DNA of 64,000 nucleotides, from the NCBI RefSeq assembly GCF_902374955.1, contig NZ_CABKRX010000070.1, forward strand, positions 3,917 through 67,916, given 5' to 3'. The stretch comes from Bacillus massilioanorexius (GTDB taxonomy: Bacteria > Bacillota > Bacilli > Bacillales > DSM-1321). A program made the position numbers and the translations under genes. The stretch's first letter is position 1. Every line of letters starts with the position of its first letter. Shown piece after piece: positions 1-7,079 of this stretch. Below the pieces are notes generated by a model. That model was given only the letters and a program-made list of their open reading frames with translations. It had not been told where the DNA came from and ran no database searches.

Positions 1-8
1 TTCAAAAG

Positions 9-82
<74 letters not shown>

Positions 83-128
83 ATGTTATGTAAGTTTTTT
101 TCGTTCCTTTTTCCTAAGGACAAGTATT

Positions 129-157
129 ATTATATTAGCATATCAACAGAAAGTCAA
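129..157 (-). promoter_or_regulatory. Sigma-A promoter of tRNA-Arg
   Basis: On the minus strand TTGACT (157-152) is followed after exactly 17 bases by TATAAT (134-129). The predicted start is about 40 bases upstream of the mature tRNA. The near-consensus match fits a highly expressed stable RNA gene. Confidence 0.75.
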
Positions 158-187
158 CGCTTTTTTTAAAACTTTTTTTCTTTTTTT

Positions 188-216
188 GTAACAGGGAGAT
201 TTTTGCTCCCTGTTAC
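188..216 (-). other. Hairpin downstream of ysnB, no U-tract
   Basis: An 11-bp perfect stem (GTAACAGGGAG pairing with CTCCCTGTTAC) with a 7-base loop begins 16 bases after the ysnB stop. On the coding strand it is followed by an A-rich run, not by U's, so it does not look like a standard intrinsic terminator in that direction. It could be a 3' stability element or a Rho-type or weak end. Confidence 0.5.
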
Positions 217-231
217 TCATTATACATAATT

Positions 232-747
232 TTAATCCATATTGTAAGAGGCTGATAAATTATTTAAAAAATTTCCCTCGTGATCATAAAAGTTTACTTT
301 TATATTTTGATCGTTTATGTCCAGAATGACATATGTTCTTTCTCTTCGTCCACGTGGCAACAAAATACTTCCTGGATTTATATATAACACACCATCGTTT
401 CCAAGTTCGCTTCCTGCCTGATGGGTATGTCCAAATAGAACAATTTTCGCTTGTTCTTCTTCAGCTTTATATGATAAATTTTGCAATGTCATTCTTACAT
501 TATATAAATGACCATGTGTGATAAAAAAACGGTAGCTTGCAATATTTACAGCTGCATACTCTGGAAATGCACGATCATAATCACAATTTCCTTTTACATA
601 AATAAAATCCTTTAGTGCCGCATCATCTTTATTTAATTCCGAATCTCCACAATGAATCATAGCCACTGTGTTATTCTTGTATTTTTCCTTTAGTGAAAGT
701 AAAGATTTTGAATCCCCATGACTATCACTCACAATTAGTACTTTCAC
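232..747 (-). CDS. ysnB: YsnB-type metallophosphoesterase
   Basis: A 171-residue calcineurin-like phosphoesterase of the YfcE/MJ0936 type, predicted to hydrolyse phosphodiesters with two metal ions in the cytoplasm; the natural substrate is not known. The metal-binding motifs are all visible in order: SDSHG (residues 7-11), HCGDSE (near 32), GNCDY (near 53), THGH (near 77) and FGHTHQAG (near 105). Length is normal for the family. It is the last gene of rph-rdgB-ysnB, 16 bases after rdgB, the same order as in B. subtilis, so it is probably co-transcribed with them. Confidence 0.93.
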   Translation of the reverse strand: MKVLIVSDSHGDSKSLLSLKEKYKNNTVAMIHCGDSELNKDDAALKDFIYVKGNCDYDRAFPEYAAVNIASYRFFITHGHLYNVRMTLQNLSYKAEEEQAKIVLFGHTHQAGSELGNDGVLYINPGSILLPRGRRERTYVILDINDQNIKVNFYDHEGNFLNNLSASYNMD

Positions 748-763
748 AGCAATCGCTTCCTTC

Positions 764-1357
764 TTAAAGAATTTGATTTAATGTTTCTTTTAATTTTCTT
801 AAGGCATTCCCTCGATGACTAATCGCATTTTTCTCCTCAGATTGAAGCTGTGCCATTGATTTTTCTAAAGAAGGAACATAGAAAACTGGATCATAGCCAA
901 ATCCATTTTCACCTTGTCTAGCTGTTAAAATTCTACCTTCAACCGTACCAGAAACGGTTTTAGTTTCTTGACCTGGAATAGCAACTGCAAGAGCACAATA
1001 GAAACGTGCAGTTCTCTTTTCTTCAGGTACATTCTTTAGTTCTTCTAACACTTTTTCAATATTTGCTTCATCATTTTTTGCTTCACCAGCATAACGCGCA
1101 GAATAAACACCCGGTCTACCATCTAAAGCATCAATCATAAGCCCTGAATCATCTGAAATAGCCATCGTATTATATTGCTTACTTAGCGATTCCGCTTTTA
1201 AAATGGCATTTTCTTCAAACGTTTTCCCTGTTTCTTCTACTTCAATAGCATCTTCTAAATCAAGCATAGTCATAACTTCATAGCCTAGTGGTGCAAATAG
1301 TTCTACAAACTCTTTTGCTTTTCCTTTATTTTTTGTTGCAATAATTAATTTTTTCAC
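764..1357 (-). CDS. ysnA: Non-canonical purine NTP pyrophosphatase (RdgB/HAM1)
   Basis: A 197-residue house-cleaning enzyme that hydrolyses dITP, ITP and XTP to the monophosphate plus pyrophosphate, keeping deaminated purines out of DNA and RNA. Family signatures are the N-terminal ATKNKGKAKEF substrate-binding loop, the acidic SDDSGLMIDAL segment near residue 68, the GENGFGYDPVF block and the C-terminal SHRGNAL motif. The start is GTG at 1357, eight bases after a GAGGAG ribosome-binding site lying in the end of rph. Only two bases separate it from the rph stop, which points to translational coupling. Confidence 0.95.
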   Translation of the reverse strand: MKKLIIATKNKGKAKEFVELFAPLGYEVMTMLDLEDAIEVEETGKTFEENAILKAESLSKQYNTMAISDDSGLMIDALDGRPGVYSARYAGEAKNDEANIEKVLEELKNVPEEKRTARFYCALAVAIPGQETKTVSGTVEGRILTARQGENGFGYDPVFYVPSLEKSMAQLQSEEKNAISHRGNALRKLKETLNQIL

Positions 1358-1359
1358 GA

Positions 1360-2112
1360 TTATTTCTCCTCTTGTTGCGTAATTAAATGTGCGACTTCAC
1401 CTAATGCTTCTTTCTGTACTTTAAAAAGCTCCTCGAGACCATTCTTTGCCAATGATAACATTTCTTGTAGTTGTGAATAAGAAAAAGTAGATTCTTCACC
1501 AGTACCTTGTAGCTCAACAAATTCCCCTTGTCCTGTCATAACAACGTTCATATCTACCATAGCAGCACTATCTTCAATATAGTCTAAATCTAAAACCGCT
1601 CCATTGTCCTCTGTAATACCAACACTTGTAGCAGCCAAGTAATCTTTAATTGGAAATATTGCTAAATTCTTTTCCTTATGTAGTTTTTCAAATGCAAGTG
1701 TCATCGCTACAAATGCTCCTGTAATAGAAGCTGTTCTTGTTCCACCATCCGCTTGTATAACGTCACAATCAACCCAAACCGTTCTTTCACCCATAGCTTC
1801 TAGGTTGACTACAGCACGTAATGCTCTTCCGATTAAGCGTTGAATTTCCATTGTACGACCTGTAATTTTTCCTTTGGCTGCTTCACGAATATTTCTTTGC
1901 TGTGTAGCTGCTGGAAGCATTGAATATTCAGCAGTAACCCAGCCTTTTCCTTCTCCTCTCATAAATGGAGGTACTCGATCATCTATTGTTGCTGTACAAA
2001 TGACTTTCGTATCACCTACAGTGATAAGTACAGATCCTGCAGGATGCTTCAAATAACCTGTTTCTATATGTATTTTTCTTAATTGTTGATTTTCACGGCC
2101 ATCATGGCGCAT
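1360..2112 (-). CDS. rph: Ribonuclease PH
   Basis: A 250-residue phosphorolytic 3'-5' exoribonuclease that trims tRNA 3' ends and uses inorganic phosphate to release nucleoside diphosphates. The protein opens with the characteristic MRHDGRENQQLR, contains the GRTMEIQRLIGRALRA segment with family arginines, and VDCDVIQADGGTRTASITGA in the active-site region. GAGGAGG stands just before the ATG. It leads the rph-ysnA-ysnB unit; a terminator separates it from gerM upstream, so it must have its own promoter in the 2113-2220 gap, which I could not pin down. Confidence 0.96.
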   Translation of the reverse strand: MRHDGRENQQLRKIHIETGYLKHPAGSVLITVGDTKVICTATIDDRVPPFMRGEGKGWVTAEYSMLPAATQQRNIREAAKGKITGRTMEIQRLIGRALRAVVNLEAMGERTVWVDCDVIQADGGTRTASITGAFVAMTLAFEKLHKEKNLAIFPIKDYLAATSVGITEDNGAVLDLDYIEDSAAMVDMNVVMTGQGEFVELQGTGEESTFSYSQLQEMLSLAKNGLEELFKVQKEALGEVAHLITQQEEK

Positions 2113-2220
2113 TTGAATTCCTCCTCTATATGTAATACTATTCTTCCTATTACCATTTCAGCTATTTTATAGCAAGGATTAAAGCCATGCTAGAAATGTG
2201 GTGACTTTTCAAATTATCAA

Positions 2221-2256
2221 AAAGAAAAGATAGGCTATACAGATATAGCCCATCTC
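2221..2256 (-). terminator. Terminator of gerM
   Basis: An 11-bp stem (GATGGGCTATA with TATAGCCTATC, one G-T pair) and a 4-base loop are followed on the minus strand by TTTTCTTTTT. It lies 39 bases after gerM and 110 bases before rph, so sporulation-specific gerM transcription should not run on into rph. Confidence 0.8.
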
Positions 2257-2294
2257 TATATTTGCTATTATTTAGTATATCAAAAAAAACGCGT

Positions 2295-3350
2295 TTACAA
2301 ACTAGTACTATTGACTTTTTCAGGACGACTTACCGGTTCCGTTAAATCTTTTCCATCTTCTAGTTTTAAACTAGCTTTTCCATTTACTTGGACTTCTACA
2401 CTTTGAATGTCTTTTTGTTCTGTTAATGATAACACAAGTGCATCAAGTAGTCGTTTAGAAACTGTTTTTTCTTCAAAACTACTATAAATGCTTTCATTAA
2501 AGTTTAACGCGACTTTGCCATCCTTAATCTTTGGTTCATCTAATAACGTAAGCTCAGGAGCAAATTCGTTTAACAAATGAGAAGAGGAGGATGGACCTTG
2601 GGCTAGTTCATCAATAACTGCTGAGACAACATTCTCATTCTCCATATTAACCCTTTTTGTAACCGGTACATAATAATAATCTTTCTCATTACCACCTAAA
2701 TAGTAAACCGTTAAAGGCATCGTATTCGTAATATCAACAACATCTGAAGAATCTATATTAATTCCACTTGCTCTCGTTAAAGCTGCCGAAATAGGAGTTT
2801 TTCCTACAGGCATTTCAGAAAGCTCATGTCCATTCATTTGCAGCTTCACAGTTTTGACAGAATCAAATTGTGTAATTGTCCATGTAATAGCTTGTAATAT
2901 TTTGAGTTCATCTTCTGCTTTATATTTTGCAAATTCTGAAGAAAAATCTACAGTTGCTACACCTTTCTTATTAATGTCAACATCTACCGCTGTATCAGCT
3001 GGTAATACGGCTCGAAAACCATTAGGAAGCATATTCGAAACTGGTCCATTCTCTACTAGATGTTCTAAAGCTTGCTTCGCAACACCTGTTGAATTTGGTA
3101 AAGCTACTGATTGTGGTACAACATAGCCATTTTTATCTAGCAAATACAACTCAGTCATAACCGTTTTTTGTGCTTCTTCCCCTTTTGTTGACATTGTTTC
3201 CTTATCTACTTCCGTATTTCCTTCAATGACAGTTTCCTTTTGTGGTGGATCAATTTCTTTGGCTTTATTACTAAGCAATCCACATCCACTTAGTAGTAAG
3301 GATGAAGTTAAAAGTGTAGTAACAAATACCGCTTTTGTATTTTTGGACAT
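2295..3350 (-). CDS. gerM: Spore germination/sporulation lipoprotein GerM
   Basis: A 351-residue exported lipoprotein needed in B. subtilis for normal engulfment and germination; it associates with the SpoIIIAG-SpoIIQ channel complex. The N-terminus has a short basic region, a hydrophobic stretch and lipobox L-S-G-C with the lipidated cysteine at residue 23. Two tandem GerMN domains follow, roughly residues 70-195 and 215-330, each with a Gx(V)A(T)VDFS or GKVALNFNE-like strand. I chose the ATG at 3350 because AGGAGGG stands correctly before it; an in-frame ATG 18 bases upstream lacks a site. It is preceded by a candidate sigma-E promoter and followed by a terminator. Confidence 0.93.
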   Translation of the reverse strand: MSKNTKAVFVTTLLTSSLLLSGCGLLSNKAKEIDPPQKETVIEGNTEVDKETMSTKGEEAQKTVMTELYLLDKNGYVVPQSVALPNSTGVAKQALEHLVENGPVSNMLPNGFRAVLPADTAVDVDINKKGVATVDFSSEFAKYKAEDELKILQAITWTITQFDSVKTVKLQMNGHELSEMPVGKTPISAALTRASGINIDSSDVVDITNTMPLTVYYLGGNEKDYYYVPVTKRVNMENENVVSAVIDELAQGPSSSSHLLNEFAPELTLLDEPKIKDGKVALNFNESIYSSFEEKTVSKRLLDALVLSLTEQKDIQSVEVQVNGKASLKLEDGKDLTEPVSRPEKVNSTSL

Positions 3351-3380
3351 TTTTTTCCCTCCTGGCATAGTTTGTACTAC

Positions 3381-3410
3381 TATGTATACGAGCCTTTAGA
3401 ATAAATAGAC
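3381..3410 (-). promoter_or_regulatory. Candidate sigma-E promoter of gerM
   Basis: Minus strand GTCTATTT (3410-3403), 14 bases, then TATACATA (3388-3381). This resembles the mother-cell sigma-E consensus (about GTCATATT, 13-15 bases, CATACAMT) at 6 of 8 positions in each box. gerM is sigma-E dependent in B. subtilis, which supports the assignment. The distance to the gerM start is about 30 bases. Confidence 0.45.
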
Positions 3411-3542
3411 CGTATGAAAAAAATAATCCACAAGAAAATCCTCTTAAAGGAAACGAATTATACATCCTAATTTTTATTGCTTTCATTTCAAATAATAAAC
3501 CTATCAGCCTAGCGGTGAGCAAAATTGTAGACTATCTAAAAT

Positions 3543-3583
3543 AAAAAAGGTGTTCAGAAGCTAGGCTTCTGAACACCTTTTTT
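3543..3583 (-). terminator. Terminator of racE
   Basis: A 19-bp near-perfect stem (GGTGTTCAGAAGC core) with a three-base loop, flanked by A-runs and T-runs on both sides, so it can work in both directions. Its edge overlaps the racE stop codon. Confidence 0.88.
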
Positions 3584-4379
3584 ATGTAAGCTTAACAGAG
3601 TATACATGCTGTAAATCTTGTTGCAACCAAGAAGAAGCAATTCTTCGAAACATATCTTTTGATCCTGTTGTATAGAAACAATGAATCGGTTTTTGCTTCG
3701 TCTTATTTAATAAGCCATTATATTCAAGAATCGCACTAGTTTCACGTGCTGTCTCATCACCTGAGGAAATAACCTTGACTTTTTTACCTAAAGTTGTAGA
3801 TATCACAGGTCCAAGTAATGGATAATGCGTACATCCTAATATGAGTGTATCGATTCCAGAACCTTTAAATGAATGAAGGGATTCAGCAACGACTTTCTTT
3901 GCTAAAGAGCTGCCATATTGTCCACTTTCTACGAGTGGAACAAATTTAGGACATGCGATACTTTTGACAATTACATCTTCATTAATAGATTGAAGAGCCT
4001 CTGAGTATGCTTCACTATTTACAGTTACTTCTGTTCCAATAACGCCAATTTTCATGTTTTTAGAGTTTTTAATAGCTGCTCTTGCTCCTGGTTGAATAAC
4101 ACCAAGAACAGGAATCGGTAACGCTGCTTTAATGTCTTCTAATGCAGCAGCTGTCGCTGTATTACAGGCAATAATAAGCATTTTAATATTACTTTTCAGC
4201 AAAAAGTTTGTTAGTTCCCATGTGAAATCACGAACTTCCTCTGTTGTTCTAGGACCATAAGGACATCTAGCATTATCGCCCAAGTACAAAATTTGTTCAT
4301 TAGGAAGCTGACGGATAATCTCTTTCGCCACTGTCAATCCGCCCACTCCTGAATCTATAATACCAATTGGTTGTTTCAA
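3582..4379 (-). CDS. racE: Glutamate racemase
   Basis: A 265-residue cofactor-independent racemase that makes D-glutamate for peptidoglycan. The catalytic cysteines sit in ACNTATAAA (near residue 74) and GCTHYPLLG (near 186); the N-terminal IDSGVGGLT motif holds the conserved acidic and serine residues. The start is TTG at 4379, seven bases after GAGGCGAG; the upstream in-frame TTG at 4394 lies inside this ribosome-binding site and is unlikely. The gene begins 11 bases after the MarR-family gene, so the two are co-transcribed, as for ysmB-racE in B. subtilis. Confidence 0.95.
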   Translation of the reverse strand: MKQPIGIIDSGVGGLTVAKEIIRQLPNEQILYLGDNARCPYGPRTTEEVRDFTWELTNFLLKSNIKMLIIACNTATAAALEDIKAALPIPVLGVIQPGARAAIKNSKNMKIGVIGTEVTVNSEAYSEALQSINEDVIVKSIACPKFVPLVESGQYGSSLAKKVVAESLHSFKGSGIDTLILGCTHYPLLGPVISTTLGKKVKVISSGDETARETSAILEYNGLLNKTKQKPIHCFYTTGSKDMFRRIASSWLQQDLQHVYSVKLT

Positions 4380-4390
4380 AAAAACTCGCC

Positions 4391-4837
4391 TCAATCTTCT
4401 TTCATTTCTTGATGTAATTTTAACAAAGAACGATTTAATGATGAAATTTCTTCGTCACTATAATCTGATAAAATGTTATTTAAATAATCTTGTCGCTGTT
4501 CAATAACATCTTCAATTATGCGTTTTCCTTCTTCTAGCAGATGAATGCGGACAACACGACGGTCATTTTCATCCTTGACCCTCATCAGTAATTCTTTTTT
4601 TTCCATACGATCCACAAGATCTGTCGTAGTACTACAAGCTAGAAACATCTTATTAGAAAGCTCACCTATTGTCATATCCCCATCTTCATTTAACCATTGT
4701 AACGCAACGAATTGAGGAGGAGTAATTGCATAATTATTTAATAGAACTCTTCCCTCTTGCTTAATGATTGAAGCTATATAACGTAATTCTTTCTCTATAG
4801 ATGCGACCATTTGAGATTTCATATCATCTTTTTGCAT
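4391..4837 (-). CDS. ysmB: MarR-family transcriptional regulator YsmB
   Basis: A winged helix-turn-helix regulator of about 148 residues. The DNA-binding part is ITPPQFVALQWL...MTIGELSNKMFLACSTTTDLVDRMEKKELL, with the wing DENDRRVVRIHL after it; helices at both ends should form the dimer interface. Ligand and targets are unknown. I chose the ATG at 4837, about 13 bases after AGGGG; a GTG 54 bases upstream would add an N-terminal stretch not typical of the family, and the choice is not certain. It precedes racE by 11 bases. Confidence 0.88.
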   Translation of the reverse strand: MQKDDMKSQMVASIEKELRYIASIIKQEGRVLLNNYAITPPQFVALQWLNEDGDMTIGELSNKMFLACSTTTDLVDRMEKKELLMRVKDENDRRVVRIHLLEEGKRIIEDVIEQRQDYLNNILSDYSDEEISSLNRSLLKLHQEMKED

Positions 4838-4927
4838 GACATACTCACAACCCCTGATTGAATTCTTAGAAATATTATCTATTATTTTCACCCAATTTCA
4901 AAGAAATTTCAAGCTATGAAAATACAA

Positions 4928-4991
4928 GAAAAAAGAAGCAGAAAAATTACAGACTTAAATACAAGGTATCCAAGCGTTCATTTCTCTGCTT
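4928..4991 (-). terminator. Probable terminator of gerE
   Basis: The arms AAGCAGAGAAAT and ATTTTTCTGCTT pair over 11 of 12 positions around a loop of about 32 bases, and a CTTTTTTCTTG tract follows on the minus strand. The long loop makes it weaker than its neighbours. Confidence 0.5.
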
Positions 4992-5048
4992 ACTAACTAA
5001 GTTGCATATCGTAGAACTGTCAAATGGCAAGCATTGCGAACAATGATG

Positions 5049-5273
5049 CTATAAATGTAGTTCCCCCATACGAAGGAGCTCAACAACCGCTTGCGAACGT
5101 CCCTTCACTCCAAGCTTTTGCATCGCATTCGAAATATGATTTCGAACCGTCTTTTCGCTTATAAACAATTCACTAGCAATTTCTTTTGTTGTTTTATCCT
5201 GAACTAACAACTCAAATACTTCTTTCTCTCTTTTCGTGAGTAGTGGTTTGTGTGTGAATTCATTCTCCTTCAA
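5049..5273 (-). CDS. gerE: Late sporulation regulator GerE
   Basis: A 74-residue LuxR/FixJ-type DNA-binding protein consisting of the helix-turn-helix alone, without a receiver domain, as in B. subtilis GerE. The HTH spans LTKREKEVFELL (residues 12-23) through ISEKTVRNHISNAMQKLGV (38-56). In the mother cell GerE activates and represses late coat genes transcribed by sigma-K. The gene is monocistronic: sigma-K promoter upstream, probable terminator downstream. AGGAGGG precedes the ATG. Confidence 0.96.
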   Translation of the reverse strand: MKENEFTHKPLLTKREKEVFELLVQDKTTKEIASELFISEKTVRNHISNAMQKLGVKGRSQAVVELLRMGELHL

Positions 5274-5336
5274 GTACTGTAACCCTCCTTGCCTTGACCA
5301 GCTGTAACCTAGGAATGGGTATAGATTTAGTCAAAT

Positions 5337-5364
5337 TATAGTATGTTAAAAAAGGCAAGGAAGT
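5337..5364 (-). promoter_or_regulatory. Sigma-K promoter of gerE
   Basis: The minus strand has AC (5364-5363), a 17-base spacer, and CATACTATA (5345-5337), an exact fit to the sigma-K consensus AC-N16/17-CATANNNTA. The predicted start lies about 55 bases before the gerE ATG. gerE is a known sigma-K target in B. subtilis. Confidence 0.75.
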
Positions 5365-5541
5365 GACTATTTTCCACGTTATACAATATATAATGTGAAA
5401 CTTTGTTTAGAAAGGTTATTTGTTAATCCCTTACTTGAATTAATTGCTTCTCATTCATACAACTTAGATTCCTCTTCGTTCTATAATATAGAAGGTTTAG
5501 CACTAGTGTAAATGAAATAAAACTCCTCGACCATTACATTA

Positions 5542-6012
5542 CTAACAGATGGCATGGTTTTTACTCGTAGAAATAAATTTATTTTTTTTCCCCTCTGTCC
5601 AAGCAATCGCTTTTCCGGTTATTCGTGATATTTGGACAATTGTACCTCTCCCAGTAAAAACAATTTCGCCATTCACTTTTTTTCCCATATAATGTAGATC
5701 TACAGACGAATTTCCGATTTTAACAGCTTTTACATATAAATCTATACTTTCGTCATAGTATACCTGCTTAACAAAGTCACATTGAAGATCAGCTACAACA
5801 GGTATACTCTCTATATCAGGGTTTACCCAATCATTCATAAATCCTAAGAATTTAAAGTATTCTATTCTTGCTAATTCAAAATACGTGAACGGCACTGTAT
5901 TATTTAAATGCCCAAACATATCTGTTTCTGAAAAACGAACCGTAACATTATGAGAAAATTGAAATTCCTTCTCCCATTTACTCATGTCATCAATGTATGC
6001 TATTCTTGACAT
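5542..6012 (-). CDS. ysmA: Hotdog-fold acyl-CoA thioesterase YsmA
   Basis: A 156-residue protein of the 4-hydroxybenzoyl-CoA thioesterase family, predicted to hydrolyse acyl-CoA. The signature RFSETDMFGHLNNTVPFTYF near residue 26 carries the catalytic aspartate and the GHxNN turn. The start is the ATG at 6012, placed behind a GGGGG site; an in-frame ATG 66 bases upstream would put the FadR-like operator inside the coding region. It sits between the sdh terminator and gerE as in B. subtilis. A FadR box 24 bases before the start suggests control with fatty-acid degradation. The physiological substrate is unknown. Confidence 0.88.
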   Translation of the reverse strand: MSRIAYIDDMSKWEKEFQFSHNVTVRFSETDMFGHLNNTVPFTYFELARIEYFKFLGFMNDWVNPDIESIPVVADLQCDFVKQVYYDESIDLYVKAVKIGNSSVDLHYMGKKVNGEIVFTGRGTIVQISRITGKAIAWTEGKKNKFISTSKNHAIC

Positions 6013-6035
6013 CCTTTGCCCCCTATACTCATTAA

Positions 6036-6053
6036 TGAATGAATAATCACTCA
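6036..6053 (-). promoter_or_regulatory. FadR-type operator upstream of ysmA
   Basis: Plus strand TGAATGAATAATCACTCA matches the Bacillus FadR operator (recalled as TGAATGAMTANTCATTCA) at 17 of 18 positions. The dyad extends outward on both sides as TTAA...TTAA (6032-6057). It ends 24 bases upstream of the chosen ysmA start. The same motif occurs at the fadR promoter at 17103-17120. Confidence 0.65.
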
Positions 6054-6133
6054 TTAAATTATGAAAAAATTTTTCCATATTACATTACTATGATCCCCAC
6101 TTATTAAGTGAGTATAGTAACATCTTTTTGAAC

Positions 6134-6162
6134 ACTATACACGAATCTACTTTGATGTCCAA
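6134..6162 (-). promoter_or_regulatory. Candidate sigma-A promoter of ysmA
   Basis: TTGGAC (6162-6157), 17 bases, TATAGT (6139-6134) on the minus strand. The predicted leader of about 115 bases contains a dyad (TTACTAT at 6085-6091 with ATAGTAA at 6114-6120, inner CACTT/AAGTG) and then the FadR box, which would act as a roadblock instead of blocking polymerase binding if this promoter is the real one. Confidence 0.4.
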
Positions 6163-6244
6163 ATGATTTACCCCTATAATACTATACTCAACATGTGAAA
6201 CATAGAAATTCTCCACTTTAAAAGAAAAAACAGATATAACATAA

Positions 6245-6286
6245 GGGCCTGTCAAAAAGGATTTCAATCCCTTTTGACACAGCCCC
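6245..6286 (-). terminator. Terminator of sdhCAB
   Basis: A long stem (GGGGCTGTGTCAAAAGGG with CCTTTTTGACAGGCCC, one bulge) follows sdhB by about 10 bases. The downstream U-content is only moderate. Confidence 0.6.
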
Positions 6287-6295
6287 TAGCTACTT

Positions 6296-7060
6296 TTAAT
6301 AGTTATTGTCACTTCCGAAGAAGTTTTTAAATGCTTGAATTGTTGTATCACGATTAAGAGCTGCAATTGAAGTTGTTAAAGGAATACCTTTTGGACAAGC
6401 TTGAACACAGTTTTGAGAGTTACCGCAGTTCGCTAATCCTCCATCTCCCATAATTGCTTCTAAACGATCAGCTTTGTGCATTTCACCCGTTGGATGCGCA
6501 TTAAATAATCGTACTTGTGATAATGGAGCTGGTCCCATGAAGTTTGAACCACTGTTAACATTAGGACATGATTCTAAGCATACACCACAAGTCATACATT
6601 TTGAAAGCTCATAAGCCCATTGACGTTTTTTCTCAGGCATACGTGGTCCAGGACCTAAATCGTAAGTACCGTCGATTGGAATCCACGCTTTAACTTTCTT
6701 CAATGAGTTAAACATACGAGAACGATCAATTTGTAAATCACGAATAATTGGGAACGTACTCATTGGAGCTAGACGAATTGGTTGCTCTAATTGATCTACT
6801 AAAGCTGTACATGATTGTCTTGGTTTTCCATTGATAACCATTGAACATGCTCCACAAACTTCTTCAAGACAGTTCATTTCCCATATAACCGGTGTTGTTT
6901 TTTCTCCCTTTACATTAACTGGATTACGTCTGATCTCCATTAACGCAGAAATAACGTTCATATTAGGACGATAAGGGATTTCAAATTCCTCTGTATAAGG
7001 GGAAGAATCCGCATTATCTTGACGAGTAATAATAAAGCGAACGGTTTTTTGATCTGCCAT
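6296..7060 (-). CDS. sdhB: Succinate dehydrogenase iron-sulfur subunit
   Basis: A 254-residue subunit that passes electrons from the flavin in SdhA to the membrane anchor. The [2Fe-2S] ligands are in CLEEVCGAC with a further Cys in PRQSC (about residues 64-85); the second domain carries CMTCGVCLESCP and CGNSQNCVQACP for the [4Fe-4S] and [3Fe-4S] centres. GGGGG precedes the ATG. It is the third gene of sdhCAB, 19 bases after sdhA, and a terminator follows. Confidence 0.97.
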   Translation of the reverse strand: MADQKTVRFIITRQDNADSSPYTEEFEIPYRPNMNVISALMEIRRNPVNVKGEKTTPVIWEMNCLEEVCGACSMVINGKPRQSCTALVDQLEQPIRLAPMSTFPIIRDLQIDRSRMFNSLKKVKAWIPIDGTYDLGPGPRMPEKKRQWAYELSKCMTCGVCLESCPNVNSGSNFMGPAPLSQVRLFNAHPTGEMHKADRLEAIMGDGGLANCGNSQNCVQACPKGIPLTTSIAALNRDTTIQAFKNFFGSDNNY

Positions 7061-7079
7061 AATCTAATTTCCCCCTTTA

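Noticed and set aside
4892..5048. A small gene between the MarR regulator and gerE
   Set aside because: No start with a ribosome-binding site; the region is explained by the gerE terminator and the ysmB upstream region.
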